Shown: positions 9,937 to 19,685, counted from the stretch's first letter. The stretch is DNA of 64,000 bases from Candidatus Caenarcanales bacterium (GCA_022447685.1 JAKVAO010000003.1:13537-77536); one strand, 5' to 3'. Translations and numbers: made by a program. Notes: generated by a model not told the origin, from the sequence alone.

Positions 9937-10344
9937 ATGGGTATGAGACTTGGAACCGATCTTTGTGATCCTAGCAGAATAGAAAAAGTTTTAAGACGCT
10001 ATGGCAAAAAATTTGTGACAAGGATTCTTACAGCAGAAGAGCAAGAACTTCTTGAATTTGGATTTAACCAACGGAGTTTTAAGCCATCTTTGAGTCATAG
10101 AATAGCTGCTAGATATGCAGCCAAAGAAGCTGTTGCTAAAGCGCTAGGGACAGGAATTGGTAAAGAAGTTGCTTTTCACGATATTTTAATTCTCAAAAAA
10201 GAAAATTGTGGCGCTCCATATATTAAACTCACTGGTAATGCTGTAAATGTGGCTGAGAAATTGAATATCAATAAATGGGAAATTTCGATAAGCCACGAAA
10301 AAGCGATGAGTGTTGCAATAGTAATAGCTTACAATGAAGATTAA
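9937..10344 (+). CDS. acpS: Holo-[acyl-carrier-protein] synthase
   Basis: A 135-residue AcpS, which transfers 4'-phosphopantetheine from coenzyme A to the serine of acyl carrier protein and so activates fatty acid synthesis. The magnesium-binding aspartate lies in GTDLCDPSRIE (residues 6-16) and the glutamate in the ARYAAKEAVAKALGTG helix near residue 66. The C-terminal EISISHEKAMSVA strand is also conserved. Length is normal. The first ATG at 9937 is followed by a second at 9943. The gene overlaps the next one by 11 bases, indicating co-transcription with the glycosyltransferase and rseP. Confidence 0.95.
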   Translation: MGMRLGTDLCDPSRIEKVLRRYGKKFVTRILTAEEQELLEFGFNQRSFKPSLSHRIAARYAAKEAVAKALGTGIGKEVAFHDILILKKENCGAPYIKLTGNAVNVAEKLNINKWEISISHEKAMSVAIVIAYNED

Positions 10345-11380
10345 GAAAATCCTGATTATACGCCTCAGTGCTCTTGGCGATATAGCTCACAGCTTTCCTG
10401 CATTAAAGTATTTAAACTCTGAGCTTGAGAAGAATTTAGGGTGTCAGATTGATTTTCTGGTTTATAAAAATTTTCAGGATTTGCTTTTTCACCTAAATTT
10501 CATCAACAAAGTTCATATCCTTGAAGATAAAAAGATCTCAACTATATTTAAAAAAATATTTCAATTAAAGAAAGAGAACTATGACTATATCATTGATTTC
10601 CAGGGCTTAATCAAGACTTCATTAATTAGTTTTCTCAGCAAAGGTAAGAATATTGGCTTTGCTAAACCCCGAGAATGGCTTGCTGGATTACTTTATAGAT
10701 TTAAACTCAAAAACTATTCGATTATGCAGCCAGGTAAGCATGTTGTTGAACATAATTTGAGGTTAGCTAACTTTGCACTATCTACCATTGTGAATAGAGA
10801 AACTGGTGAAGCTGTTAAATCTAAGGATTTTACTCATAAGTTAAGAGCAAGGCTATATAAAATCCAAAATCCCAAGAAAATCATTCTGATTCCTTGTACT
10901 ACCTGGGAGTCTAAGTTCTGGACTATAGAGAACTGGGTTGATTTGGTAGAAAGATTATCTAGTAAATTTCCAAGTGCGAAAATATATTTTACTGGTGTCT
11001 TGAAAGAGAAATCATATCTAGAGGAAATTCGCTATAAGTTATTACCGCAAAGCTATCAGCGCACCCAATTGGTACTTGATAAAAACTTAATTGGCTTAAG
11101 GCAGTTTTTTATGGATGCTGATTTGGTTATTGGTGTAGATACTGGTCCACTGCATTTAGCGGCTGATACTTTGTATAATTCACATACAGCTCACCTAGTA
11201 GGTATATACGGACCAACCTCTGCTTCTCGATCTGGTCCCTATAGTTTTCATGCAGCAAGCTATGACGAAATATTCCAAAGCAATGCTAGCCATAAAAGAA
11301 CTTTGAAGGCAGATGATTATTCTATGTCCAAAATTTCAGTACAAGAAGTCTTTAATAAAATTAACTCTTTATCTTGCTAG
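10334..11380 (+). CDS. Glycosyltransferase family 9 (heptosyltransferase-like)
   Basis: A 348-residue GT9 enzyme related to lipopolysaccharide heptosyltransferases WaaC/WaaF. It opens with KILIIRLSALGDIAHSFPAL, the family nucleotide-sugar fold start, then YIIDFQGLIKTSL near residue 90. The C-terminal half has GVDTGPLHLAA followed by GIYGPTSASRSGP, the donor-binding motifs. It would add a heptose or related sugar to a lipid-linked outer-membrane glycan at the inner face of the cytoplasmic membrane. The acceptor and exact donor cannot be read from sequence. It overlaps acpS by 11 bases and precedes rseP by seven. Confidence 0.88.
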   Translation: MKIKKILIIRLSALGDIAHSFPALKYLNSELEKNLGCQIDFLVYKNFQDLLFHLNFINKVHILEDKKISTIFKKIFQLKKENYDYIIDFQGLIKTSLISFLSKGKNIGFAKPREWLAGLLYRFKLKNYSIMQPGKHVVEHNLRLANFALSTIVNRETGEAVKSKDFTHKLRARLYKIQNPKKIILIPCTTWESKFWTIENWVDLVERLSSKFPSAKIYFTGVLKEKSYLEEIRYKLLPQSYQRTQLVLDKNLIGLRQFFMDADLVIGVDTGPLHLAADTLYNSHTAHLVGIYGPTSASRSGPYSFHAASYDEIFQSNASHKRTLKADDYSMSKISVQEVFNKINSLSC

Positions 11381-11387
11381 AATTTAG

Positions 11388-12488
11388 GTGATGGATTTTA
11401 TTTTTGTAATCATTAGCATACTTGTTATTACGCTTTTGATCGTTGTTCATGAATTTGGTCATTTCCTTGCAGCCAAGCTATACGGTTTCCAAACTCCTAT
11501 CTTTGGTATCGGTATGCCTTTTGGTCCTTTTATTAAGCTTTTCAAGAAATGGGATACAGAATTTAGGTTCTATTTTGCTTTGATAGGTGGCTTTGTTGCA
11601 ATACCTGAAACCAGTGACGAAACTAGTACTGAGACTATCAAAGATATGGAACTTAAGCCTTTTAGGAAGTTTCCAGTCTACCAGAGAGCTGTTGTTGCCG
11701 TTGCTGGTGTTGCTTTTAATATTCTATTTGCGCTAATAATTGCTTTTTTTATGTCGACTAGTATAGGCTTGCCGAAGTTACTTGCTAGCAATAAGATCGC
11801 TGAATTTGTGAGCGATAGTTCTCCTGCTAAGCAGGCAGGTTTAGAGTTTGGTGATTACGTGATTTCAGTTAATGGACAAAAAATCGCTTCTGGTAAGGAT
11901 TTACAGCAGACTATAGATCAGTACACCGATGAAGATATTGAACTGAAAGTTAAAAGAGGCGAAGAGATTCTCAGTTACGAGGTTCACTCTGAGGGTGCTA
12001 TTGGTGTCAGGCTTGGTTACTCGAAAGAGTATATTAAGTCAGCGACTAACATCTTGGAACATATTTATAATTCTGCTAAATACACTTTAGAAACCTTGTT
12101 GATGATGGTTCTATCGATTATAACTATATTTGCTTCTCTCTTTGCGAAAATAGGAAACTTACTTGGACTTTCATCTATTAGTCCAGCAGCGAGTCTTGGA
12201 GAAGTTAAGGGTATTGTTGGTATAGTTCAGTTAATCTCTGAGGATATTCGTAATAATTTGTGGATGATTCTAGAATTTGCTTTTCTACTGAATTTGAATT
12301 TAGCAGTAATTAATTTATTACCAATTCCAGCATTAGATGGTGGTTATTTACTATTCTTAGCTTATGAAGCCTTATTCAAAAAGAAACCTTCTATTGCTCT
12401 TCAAGAAGGACTTGTGCAGGTTGGATTTATATTTTTACTTAGTATAATGGCTTTGACTACTATTAATGACATTAGAAACTTTTTTTAG
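11388..12488 (+). CDS. rseP: Site-2 membrane metalloprotease RseP
   Basis: A 366-residue M50 intramembrane zinc protease. The zinc motif HEFGH lies at residues 21-25 in the first transmembrane helix, a PDZ domain occupies roughly 130-200 (SPAKQAGLEFGDYVISVNG), and the third zinc ligand is in NLLPIPALDGG near residue 317. In other bacteria RseP cleaves anti-sigma factors and clears signal peptides. Both a GTG at 11388 and an ATG at 11391 could start it; the ATG has TTAGG upstream. It is the third gene of the acpS operon. No anti-sigma factor gene is next to it, so its substrate lies elsewhere. Confidence 0.94.
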   Translation: MMDFIFVIISILVITLLIVVHEFGHFLAAKLYGFQTPIFGIGMPFGPFIKLFKKWDTEFRFYFALIGGFVAIPETSDETSTETIKDMELKPFRKFPVYQRAVVAVAGVAFNILFALIIAFFMSTSIGLPKLLASNKIAEFVSDSSPAKQAGLEFGDYVISVNGQKIASGKDLQQTIDQYTDEDIELKVKRGEEILSYEVHSEGAIGVRLGYSKEYIKSATNILEHIYNSAKYTLETLLMMVLSIITIFASLFAKIGNLLGLSSISPAASLGEVKGIVGIVQLISEDIRNNLWMILEFAFLLNLNLAVINLLPIPALDGGYLLFLAYEALFKKKPSIALQEGLVQVGFIFLLSIMALTTINDIRNFF

Positions 12489-12503
12489 AAGTTCTATAAC
12501 GTT

Positions 12504-13376
12504 TTAAACATCTACATCAAAGTCTTTCATCATAACTCTTAGTTTTTGAAGAGATTTTTGGTGTAGTTGACTTGCTCTCGATTCAGATATATCAAGTATT
12601 GTTCCAATCTCTTTAAAGGTTAATTTTTCGTAGTGATATAGAGAGATTATTAATCTTTCTCTTTCTTTTAAGCTGTCAATTGCTTGTGCAAGCTTGTCTC
12701 TGACAAGATTTCCTTCAGCTAAGCTTTCTGTTGCTTCTGTCTGTGAAGGCATTTTATCTACTAATGCAACAGTTCCTTCATCAGATGAATTACCATTTTC
12801 TTGTGCGTCTAGTGAGAATATTACTGCACTAGATTCTTGTTTTAAAACTCTTAATTCAGCGTCATCTATAGCTAAGTGTTTTTTAATTTCATCATCACTT
12901 GCTGTGTGTCCTAGTTTTTTCTCTAGTTCAGCGAGTCTGGTGTTATATCTTTTTACTCTTTCTCTACTATTTCTTGATAAGAAATCTCTTGATCTAAGGA
13001 AGTCTAGTATTGCTCCCCGAATTCTACTAGTAGCAAAAGTTTCAAATGAACAATCTTTAGTATTATCGAATCTATCGATTGCTTCAATAAGGCCAATGGT
13101 TCCATAGCCGACTAAATCTTCTTTATCAAAATCAGCGGTTTCAATATGTGGAAATCTTCCTGCAACCCAGTTTACGAGATGAGCGTATCTAATGATAAGT
13201 TGCTCACGCATTTCCGCCCTTCGATTTGCCTTATTATTGTATCTAGCCCACAATCTATTATTCTCCGCTTTTCTTTCAACACTTTTCAATCCCAACTGTA
13301 ATGAACTTGAAAGTAAGACATGCTTCTTCTTTTCTGTATTCCCCTTGGAATCAAACTGTGTTGAACTACCTGACAT
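12504..13376 (-). CDS. RNA polymerase sigma factor, FliA/WhiG family
   Basis: A 290-residue group 3 sigma factor. Region 2 is visible as LVNWVAGRFP, DLVGYGTIGLIEAIDRFD and TFATSRIRGAILDFLRS. Region 3 follows (ELEKKLGHTASDDEI), and region 4 ends the protein with LTFKEIGTILDISESRASQ. The N-terminal 50 residues are a basic extension before region 2. The family controls flagellar, chemotaxis or developmental genes; no flagellar gene occurs in this window, so the regulon is open. The ATG at 13376 is preceded by AAGG about nine bases upstream. A small membrane-protein gene lies 35 bases upstream on the same strand and may be co-transcribed. Confidence 0.93.
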   Translation of the reverse strand: MSGSSTQFDSKGNTEKKKHVLLSSSLQLGLKSVERKAENNRLWARYNNKANRRAEMREQLIIRYAHLVNWVAGRFPHIETADFDKEDLVGYGTIGLIEAIDRFDNTKDCSFETFATSRIRGAILDFLRSRDFLSRNSRERVKRYNTRLAELEKKLGHTASDDEIKKHLAIDDAELRVLKQESSAVIFSLDAQENGNSSDEGTVALVDKMPSQTEATESLAEGNLVRDKLAQAIDSLKERERLIISLYHYEKLTFKEIGTILDISESRASQLHQKSLQKLRVMMKDFDVDV

Positions 13377-13411
13377 ATACTGATTCCTTTACCTTCATTC
13401 CGATATTTGCC

Positions 13412-13795
13412 TTAGATGTGGTGCTTTTTCTTTAGTTTTTCAGCTGGAGTCTTATCAAAGCTCTGAAGTTTTCTGTACCTCATCGCTAATTCTTCCTCGC
13501 GTCTCTGTAATCTCAGCTCTCTTTTCTTACCGAAGCTCTTAATATGAGCTTTCTGAATGTGAACAACCATTAATCTCAATGCTACAAAACATATCAATGA
13601 GACAATGACAGCAACGAAAAGAGTATCAGCTATTACAGAACCAATATCAGCATTTTCATCAGACATAAGTCTTAAAACAAGAAGAATAGAAGTACACAGC
13701 ATAAAAACAACACCCGATAGAACTGGGACTAATCTAGTGTATTTCTCCAGTTGTACTTTAAGCGACGATTTTATTGCATCTCTACTTTCTACCAT
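13412..13795 (-). CDS. Small membrane protein with two transmembrane segments
   Basis: A 127-residue protein of unknown function. Two hydrophobic segments (about residues 22-43 and 53-74) are followed by a very basic C-terminal tail rich in Arg and Lys, with a coiled-coil-like stretch (KRELRLQRREEELAMRYRKL). The positive tail predicts that the C-terminus is cytoplasmic. It is placed directly upstream of the sigma factor on the same strand with 35 bases between, so a link to the sigma regulon, for example as a membrane anchor or sensor, is possible but only inferred. Confidence 0.7.
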   Translation of the reverse strand: MVESRDAIKSSLKVQLEKYTRLVPVLSGVVFMLCTSILLVLRLMSDENADIGSVIADTLFVAVIVSLICFVALRLMVVHIQKAHIKSFGKKRELRLQRREEELAMRYRKLQSFDKTPAEKLKKKHHI

Positions 13796-14150
13796 CTTAC
13801 TGCCCGTTTTTTTGGCAAAGCTCCAAGACTTAATAAAGATATTCCATGTTTTAGCCTTTTTCTAGCTTCAGCTAAGAACATGAAAAATGATTCAAATATC
13901 AAGAAAAGGGGCCATACTTATAAAGATAATTGGTATATTTGGTTAATAATCAGTTAAATTTTTGGAAAAACTTCTTGCTATGACTAAATATTTAATCTTT
14001 TGTATGAGAAGCCTAATTATATTTAGGCTTCTCACTAAATGCTCAATGGCAAGGCTTTCAATTTTTGAAAAGGCTGAGTTGACTGCTTGTCAATGATGAC
14101 TTTGAAAAATTTGAGTAACGCAGCAAGTGGGTATTTAGTGACAAGCCTAT
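13796..14150. other. Intergenic region with strong hairpin and paired 9-mers
   Basis: About 355 bases without a convincing gene. It contains a 12-bp perfect hairpin at 14005-14034 (arms TGAGAAGCCTAA and its complement, six-base loop) that has no adjacent U-run on either strand and so is not a classical terminator. A further inverted pair, TCACTAAAT at 14032-14040 and ATTTAGTGA at 14133-14141, encloses about 90 bases ending just beside the mlaE stop. The region could be an mRNA 3' structure or a small RNA; nothing else is seen. Confidence 0.4.
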
Positions 14151-14879
14151 TTAATGATAAAGGATAGGTGTAAGGAAACCATTCAATACAACAACGCCAA
14201 TTATAACCATAGTTGAGGCTCTACTGGTTGCAAGACCGACGTCTTTCGAAGATTTTCCACAAGATAAGGCCGTACTTACAACAACTATGACCATGAAAAC
14301 ATTGAATATAATCGTTTTTACCAGTGGATACAAGTATTCTTTCATGGTTGCATAGCGCCACGCTGAATCCAAAAATTCAACATACTCAAGCTTTATCGAG
14401 ATATTTGCCATGAGCATACCTGCTATAGTGCTACAGAATGCAGATATTGCAAGTATGAATGGAGTTATAAGAATAATTGCAAGTAATCTTGGTGTTAATA
14501 AATAGTAAAGTGGATCTACTTTCATAATCTGTAACGCATTTATCTGATCACTAATCTTCATTGAGGCGATTTCGGCTGTGTAGGCTGTGCCACATCTTGC
14601 CATGATGGCAAAAGCAATAAATATTGGAGTTATTTCCTGCAAGTTACTTAAAGTGATAGCAGCACCAATTAATTCACGTCCCCCATATTTCTCAAGTTCT
14701 GTTGCTGTATTTACAGTAATGATTAAACTACTTACAGATGTTAAGACGAGTATCATCGGTAAAGATTCAAAAGCAATAAAAACTATATGTCTAACAAGTT
14801 CACCTTTATCAATTTTTCCTTGAAAGATTTTTTTCAAAGAAAAATATAAGTTATAAAGGCATAAACCAACAAAGTTCAT
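14151..14879 (-). CDS. mlaE: MlaE family lipid ABC transporter permease
   Basis: A 242-residue inner-membrane permease of the MlaE (YrbE) family, which with MlaF ATPase and MlaD-type substrate-binding protein moves phospholipids between membranes. Family signatures are ATELEKYGGRELIGAA near 76-91, the MARCGTAYTAEIASMKISDQ block near 109-128 and the C-terminal GKSSKDVGLATSRA. About five to six membrane segments are visible. Its ATG overlaps the alaS stop by one base (TAATG), so translation is coupled to a housekeeping gene. No MlaF ATPase is adjacent; a MlaD-type gene occurs at 39495. Confidence 0.92.
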   Translation of the reverse strand: MNFVGLCLYNLYFSLKKIFQGKIDKGELVRHIVFIAFESLPMILVLTSVSSLIITVNTATELEKYGGRELIGAAITLSNLQEITPIFIAFAIMARCGTAYTAEIASMKISDQINALQIMKVDPLYYLLTPRLLAIILITPFILAISAFCSTIAGMLMANISIKLEYVEFLDSAWRYATMKEYLYPLVKTIIFNVFMVIVVVSTALSCGKSSKDVGLATSRASTMVIIGVVVLNGFLTPILYH

Positions 14880-17704
14880 TAAAATACTAGGCTTTTTACT
14901 TTCTCAACGGCTTCTTTGATCTTACTTGGATCTTTGGCTCCAGCTTGAGCGAAGTCAGGTCTTCCGCCACCGCCGCCTTTGCATATAGCTGCAGCTTCTT
15001 TTACTACTGCATTCACTCTGTATTTATCTTCTTTTGCTAAATTTTTCGAGCAAGAACCAAGTAAAACTACTTTTCCTTGGAATTCACTAATGAAAAATAG
15101 CCATGCTTCATGATTTTCTGACTCGATTTTAGTTTTGAGATCACTTGCAAGTTCTTTAATAGTATCTGCATCCAGTCCAGAATCAAAAATTTCATTCAAA
15201 TGACAAATTATATATTTTCTATTTTCTTGACTATGTGCCTTCGCTAATATTTTGTCTAAGCTTTCTCTTGCTTTGTTTAGTAATTCAGCTTTAGCTTTTT
15301 TTGCAGCTTCTTTTTCTTCTGCTTTTCTTTTTTGTTCTGCAGCCTCTGCTTCTTTTTTGGCTTGCTCTTCTTGAAGCCATTTCTCTGCCTGGCTTTGAGC
15401 AAAGAGTTTGATTCTTCTAATACCAGCAGCGACAGATGATTCACTAGCAATCTTTACAAGTTCTATTTCTTTAGTATTGGCAACGTGAGTACCACCACAA
15501 AGTTCCATTGAGGCATTTTCAGAGTCATTGCCCATCTTGAGAACTCGAACATTACCTTCGTATTTATCTTCGAAGAAGGCAAGGGCTCCCATCTCTATAG
15601 CTGAATCAAAATCAGTTTCTACAGTACTAACAGGCATTGCTTGTTTTACCCAGTCTTGAATTTGATTCTCTATATCTTTGATTTCTTCAGCTTTTAAAGC
15701 TCTATCAAAATTAAAATCAAATCTGGTATATTCTGAACCAACTTGCGAACCTGCTTGTTGGACTGAATCTCCAAGAATCTTTCTTAAGGCTGATTGCAAT
15801 AAGTGACAAGAACTATGATGAATTTTGCTTAGTTCTCTTTCTTCTTTATTTATTTGAGCCGTGACTTTATCACCTTTCTTAAGAATAGACTCAAGTTCAG
15901 AAGAAACAGTATCTTTAGGGACTTTAAGGCTGATGAAATGAAGGTATCTAGCTTCTTTGGCTTTTACGTTACTAACTTTTATTAACTGACTTAGGGAAAA
16001 TTCAGAATTAGAGTTTTTAGACTTACTATCAAGATTTTCTTTGATAATAAATCCTTTATCAGCTAACTGACCACCTGATTCAGCGTAGAAACTGGTTTTG
16101 TCCAGTAGGACTTTGAAGGTGAAATTATAGAAATTATCTTCTGTTGAAGTTGAATTGATTAACTCAGAGATATTTATTGAATCAATTTCTTGGTTGGTGT
16201 CGTTGAAGATAGCAAGAACTTCAGCTCGATTCTCATATAGATCATAGCCAAGAAATTCAGTTTCTGGGTATTCAAGTAATGCTTTAATTAAGTCTTGTTC
16301 TGCAACAGCCGAGTTGTTGAAATTGTCTGAGCTAGAGGCTTTGGAGTGCTGTTCCTTAGCTTTATTGTAAGCTTCGTAGTCTATTCCTAAAGATTTCTCT
16401 TGAGCAATATCTTCTGTGAGTTCTAGTGGAAAGCCGTATGTCGAATATAAATCAAATACAAACGGGCCATCTAATAACTTAGTTTCTTTAGATCTTTCCA
16501 TCTCTTCTAGTTTCTCATTTAATCTTGCAAGTCCTTTATCTATAGTCTTAGCGAAGGCTTCTTCTTCTTTCGCTAAGACTTCAATGATGGATTCTTGTTT
16601 TTGTTCAAGTTCAGAGTAAAACTGTGAGTAAATATTAATAACTTTAGTCGCTAAGTGGCTTAGAAACTTACTTTCTTTAAGATTTAACTTGTATAAAAAT
16701 CTTGCAGCTCTTCTGATAAGCATTCTAAGAACATAACCTCTACTAAGGTTACTTGGTCTGACACCATCAGCAATTAGAAAACAAGAACATCTTAAATGAT
16801 CGACTATGATTTTTAGATAACTTTGATTTTCTGAATTTGCAAAGTCTTGTTTGACTTTCTCGTTAATTTCTTTCTCTGTACATTTAATAATAGAAGCTAA
16901 TTCATCTGTTTCAAAAGTATTATTTACATTCTGTTTAACAAGAGCGATTCTTTCAAGACCAGCTCCAGTATCTATATTCTTCTGAGCTAAAGGCTTCAAG
17001 TCACCTTCCTCAGTTTTCTCAAACTCCATGAAGACAAGGTTCCAGATTTCTATGAATCTATCCTCAAACTCTGGAGATTCGATTGCAGGCATAGGACCTT
17101 CACCTAGATCATAGTAGATTTCACTACATGGACCACATGGACCGCTAGGACCTGGAGGACCCCAGAAATTATCCTTAGCACCAAATTTCCAAATACGCTT
17201 CTCTATTTCGTCATTAGGAAATTCATTTTTCAGTAGTTTCTGCCAATAAGAATAAGCTTCTTCATCGCAAGGTTTTTCTGAATCGCCTTCAAAGACAGAT
17301 ACATAGAGTTTACTTTTATCAAGCTCCAAATGCTTAGTAACAAACTCCCAAGCCATAGCAATTGCTTCTTGTTTGAAATAATCACCAAATGAAAAATTCC
17401 CAAGCATTTCAAAAAAACTATGGTGTCTAGGTGTATAGCCAATATTTGCAAGATCACTATCTTTACCACCAACACGAGCACATTTTTGGATGCTCACAGC
17501 TCTAGGTGGTTCTGGTAGTTTGGCGGCACCAATGAAATATGGTATGAAAGGAACCATACCAGCAGAATTAAGCAGTAAAGTTGGGTTATCAGGAACTAGT
17601 GAAGCACTTTTGAAAAATTTATGCTTTAAGTTTAAGTTATTGTTTCCAGCTTCAAAAAAGTTTATCCACTTTTGGCGAATATCATTACAGCTTAATTTAT
17701 TCAT
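14879..17704 (-). CDS. alaS: Alanyl-tRNA synthetase
   Basis: A 941-residue enzyme that charges tRNA-Ala. Class II motifs are in the N-terminal domain (NSAGMVPFIPYF, PRHHSFFEMLGNFSFGDYF, GPPGPSGPCGPCSEIYYDLG). The editing domain has the zinc ligands in KIHHSSCHLLQSAL and CGGTHVANT. A coiled-coil Ala/Glu/Lys-rich linker near residues 760-810 precedes the C-terminal C-Ala domain with CKGGGGGRPDFAQAGAKDP. The length is slightly above the usual 870-880 because of the charged linker. An ATG at 17704 is preferred over the GTG one codon upstream; either overlaps the ftsH stop. It lies between ftsH and mlaE with overlaps on both sides. Confidence 0.97.
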   Translation of the reverse strand: MNKLSCNDIRQKWINFFEAGNNNLNLKHKFFKSASLVPDNPTLLLNSAGMVPFIPYFIGAAKLPEPPRAVSIQKCARVGGKDSDLANIGYTPRHHSFFEMLGNFSFGDYFKQEAIAMAWEFVTKHLELDKSKLYVSVFEGDSEKPCDEEAYSYWQKLLKNEFPNDEIEKRIWKFGAKDNFWGPPGPSGPCGPCSEIYYDLGEGPMPAIESPEFEDRFIEIWNLVFMEFEKTEEGDLKPLAQKNIDTGAGLERIALVKQNVNNTFETDELASIIKCTEKEINEKVKQDFANSENQSYLKIIVDHLRCSCFLIADGVRPSNLSRGYVLRMLIRRAARFLYKLNLKESKFLSHLATKVINIYSQFYSELEQKQESIIEVLAKEEEAFAKTIDKGLARLNEKLEEMERSKETKLLDGPFVFDLYSTYGFPLELTEDIAQEKSLGIDYEAYNKAKEQHSKASSSDNFNNSAVAEQDLIKALLEYPETEFLGYDLYENRAEVLAIFNDTNQEIDSINISELINSTSTEDNFYNFTFKVLLDKTSFYAESGGQLADKGFIIKENLDSKSKNSNSEFSLSQLIKVSNVKAKEARYLHFISLKVPKDTVSSELESILKKGDKVTAQINKEERELSKIHHSSCHLLQSALRKILGDSVQQAGSQVGSEYTRFDFNFDRALKAEEIKDIENQIQDWVKQAMPVSTVETDFDSAIEMGALAFFEDKYEGNVRVLKMGNDSENASMELCGGTHVANTKEIELVKIASESSVAAGIRRIKLFAQSQAEKWLQEEQAKKEAEAAEQKRKAEEKEAAKKAKAELLNKARESLDKILAKAHSQENRKYIICHLNEIFDSGLDADTIKELASDLKTKIESENHEAWLFFISEFQGKVVLLGSCSKNLAKEDKYRVNAVVKEAAAICKGGGGGRPDFAQAGAKDPSKIKEAVEKVKSLVF

Positions 17705-19685
17705 CACTTTCGCTATCTGTCCCTTCTTGTTCTTCCTCTAGGCGTAATTTTTCTCTTTCTTCTTTTCTTTTAGCTTCCTCTTCTCTTATCATCGCCTCAA
17801 CTTTTTCTGGCATTCTTGAAGTCGCTATAGCTTCCATCTCAGAAAGAGAAAGGATATCATATTCACCGTTTTTGACTTGTTCGATAAGTTCAAATACTTC
17901 TTCTTTATCTAAGGTTTCTTTCTTTATAAGTTCTTGTGAAGTTCCAAGTAGAATTTCTTTTTTCTCCATAAGTAAACTTTTTACTTCGTGGTATAGACTT
18001 TCAATTAAGTTCTTGACTTCTTCATCTATTTTCATTGCGAACTCATCACTATAGTTCTGAGAGACGTGGTTTTGTCCAAGAAAAGAATTACCATCTCTAT
18101 CACCATAGGCAACTATTCCAAGGTTCTGGTTCATACCATATCTTGTAATCATAGACCTTGCTATAGCCGTGCATCTCTCCATATCGTTAGAGGCTCCAGT
18201 GGTTACATTTTCCTTACCGAATATGATCTCCTCAGCAACTCTACCACCGAGTAAAACCATCATTTCAACTTTAAGATGCTTCTCTGAAGCTGATACTTTG
18301 TATTCTTCTTCTGTAGACCAAGTTAAACCAAGTGCCATACCACGAGGGATAATAGTAACTTTGTGGAATTCATTCGTAGATTCTTTATATATACTAACGA
18401 GTGTATGCCCCATTTCATGGATTGCAGTGTTTAACTGATCTTTAGGTTTGATAATCTTACTTCTTTTCTCAGGACCTATAGCAACTTTATCTATTGCTTC
18501 CTCAAGGTGTTTTTGGTTAATTTCTTTATCATCTTCTCTAGCTGCAAGAATAGCTGCTTCATTAACTAAGTTCATCAAATCAGCTCCACTAAAGCCAGGA
18601 GTTCTTTTAGCAAATTGCTTCACATCGATATCATCAGCCAAAGGCTTACCTCTAACGTGAACTCCCAGTATCTGCTCTCTTCCCGATAAATCAGGAGTAT
18701 CTATAGATACTTTCCTATCGAATCTTCCAGGTCTAAGTAAAGCTTTATCCAAAACATCAGGTCTATTCGTTGCCGCAAGAACAATAATTCCAGAGTTTGG
18801 TTGGAAACCGTCCATTTCAACTAGTAACTGGTTTAAAGTTTGCTCTCTTTCATCGTTACCGCCACCAGACATACCGCTTCTCTGTCTACCAACAGCATCA
18901 ATTTCATCGATGAAAACAATACATGGTGCGTTTTTCTTAGCTTGTTCAAATAAATCTCTAACTCTACTAGCACCAACACCAACAAACATTTCAACAAAAT
19001 CAGAACCACTAATACTAAAGAATGGTGTGCCTGCTTCTCCAGCTACTGCTTTTGCAAGTAAAGTTTTACCGCAACCAGGAGGTCCTATTAGTAAAATACC
19101 TTTAGGTACTTTCGCGCCAAGTGCTTTATATTTCTCTGTTCTTTTAAGGAAATCTACAATTTCTTCTAATTCTCTTTTGCTTTCAGCGATACCAGCAACA
19201 TCATCGAAAGTGACATTGATGTCTTTCGTCATCATCTTAGCTCTGCTTTTACCGAAAGACATAGGACCGCCGCCGCTAGCATTACGCAGCATGAATATAA
19301 ATAAACCAAAAAGGGCTATAGGAACTATGAAGTTGGAGATGATATTAATCCAAAAACCTTCGTTAGGCTGGGCTTTTACATCTACGTCTATATTTTGATT
19401 TACCAATTTATCTGCAAGTTCCTGGTTTGCTCCAAGTATGCTTGCTGGAATTCTTGCGAAATAAACTTCTCCGCTTTTATCTTCTATCTTCGCGACATCG
19501 TCACCATTAGTCAGTTCGACTCTATAAACAGGTGTCGAGGAACCGTCCTCTGGAAGTGCTCGTTTGATAAAGTCACTATAACTTAAGATTCTTCTCTGGT
19601 TGTCTTGTCCCATTAAGCTAACTGCAAATAATGTCAAGAATAGAATAAGAATAATCAGAGGTAGTGTAGCGGGTAATTTCTTCAT
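17697..19685 (-). CDS. ftsH: ATP-dependent zinc metalloprotease FtsH
   Basis: A 662-residue membrane-anchored AAA+ protease that degrades misfolded membrane proteins and short-lived regulators. The N-terminal helix (about 8-26) and second helix (about 112-131) flank a periplasmic domain. The AAA module has GPPGCGKT, IVFIDEIDAVG and the second region of homology with NRPDVLDKALLRPGRFDR. The zinc site HEMGH begins at residue 423. The C-terminus is a long acidic and basic coiled tail ending in EGTDSESDE. It is the first gene of the ftsH-alaS-mlaE run and overlaps alaS. The start is ATG at 19685. Confidence 0.97.
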   Translation of the reverse strand: MKKLPATLPLIILILFLTLFAVSLMGQDNQRRILSYSDFIKRALPEDGSSTPVYRVELTNGDDVAKIEDKSGEVYFARIPASILGANQELADKLVNQNIDVDVKAQPNEGFWINIISNFIVPIALFGLFIFMLRNASGGGPMSFGKSRAKMMTKDINVTFDDVAGIAESKRELEEIVDFLKRTEKYKALGAKVPKGILLIGPPGCGKTLLAKAVAGEAGTPFFSISGSDFVEMFVGVGASRVRDLFEQAKKNAPCIVFIDEIDAVGRQRSGMSGGGNDEREQTLNQLLVEMDGFQPNSGIIVLAATNRPDVLDKALLRPGRFDRKVSIDTPDLSGREQILGVHVRGKPLADDIDVKQFAKRTPGFSGADLMNLVNEAAILAAREDDKEINQKHLEEAIDKVAIGPEKRSKIIKPKDQLNTAIHEMGHTLVSIYKESTNEFHKVTIIPRGMALGLTWSTEEEYKVSASEKHLKVEMMVLLGGRVAEEIIFGKENVTTGASNDMERCTAIARSMITRYGMNQNLGIVAYGDRDGNSFLGQNHVSQNYSDEFAMKIDEEVKNLIESLYHEVKSLLMEKKEILLGTSQELIKKETLDKEEVFELIEQVKNGEYDILSLSEMEAIATSRMPEKVEAMIREEEAKRKEEREKLRLEEEQEGTDSESDE

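Noticed and set aside
14005..14034. Hairpin as rho-independent terminator
   Set aside because: A strong stem, but neither strand has a U-run after it.
18910..19398. 162-residue plus-strand frame opposite ftsH
   Set aside because: Antisense to the highly conserved AAA domain; open only because of codon bias of ftsH.
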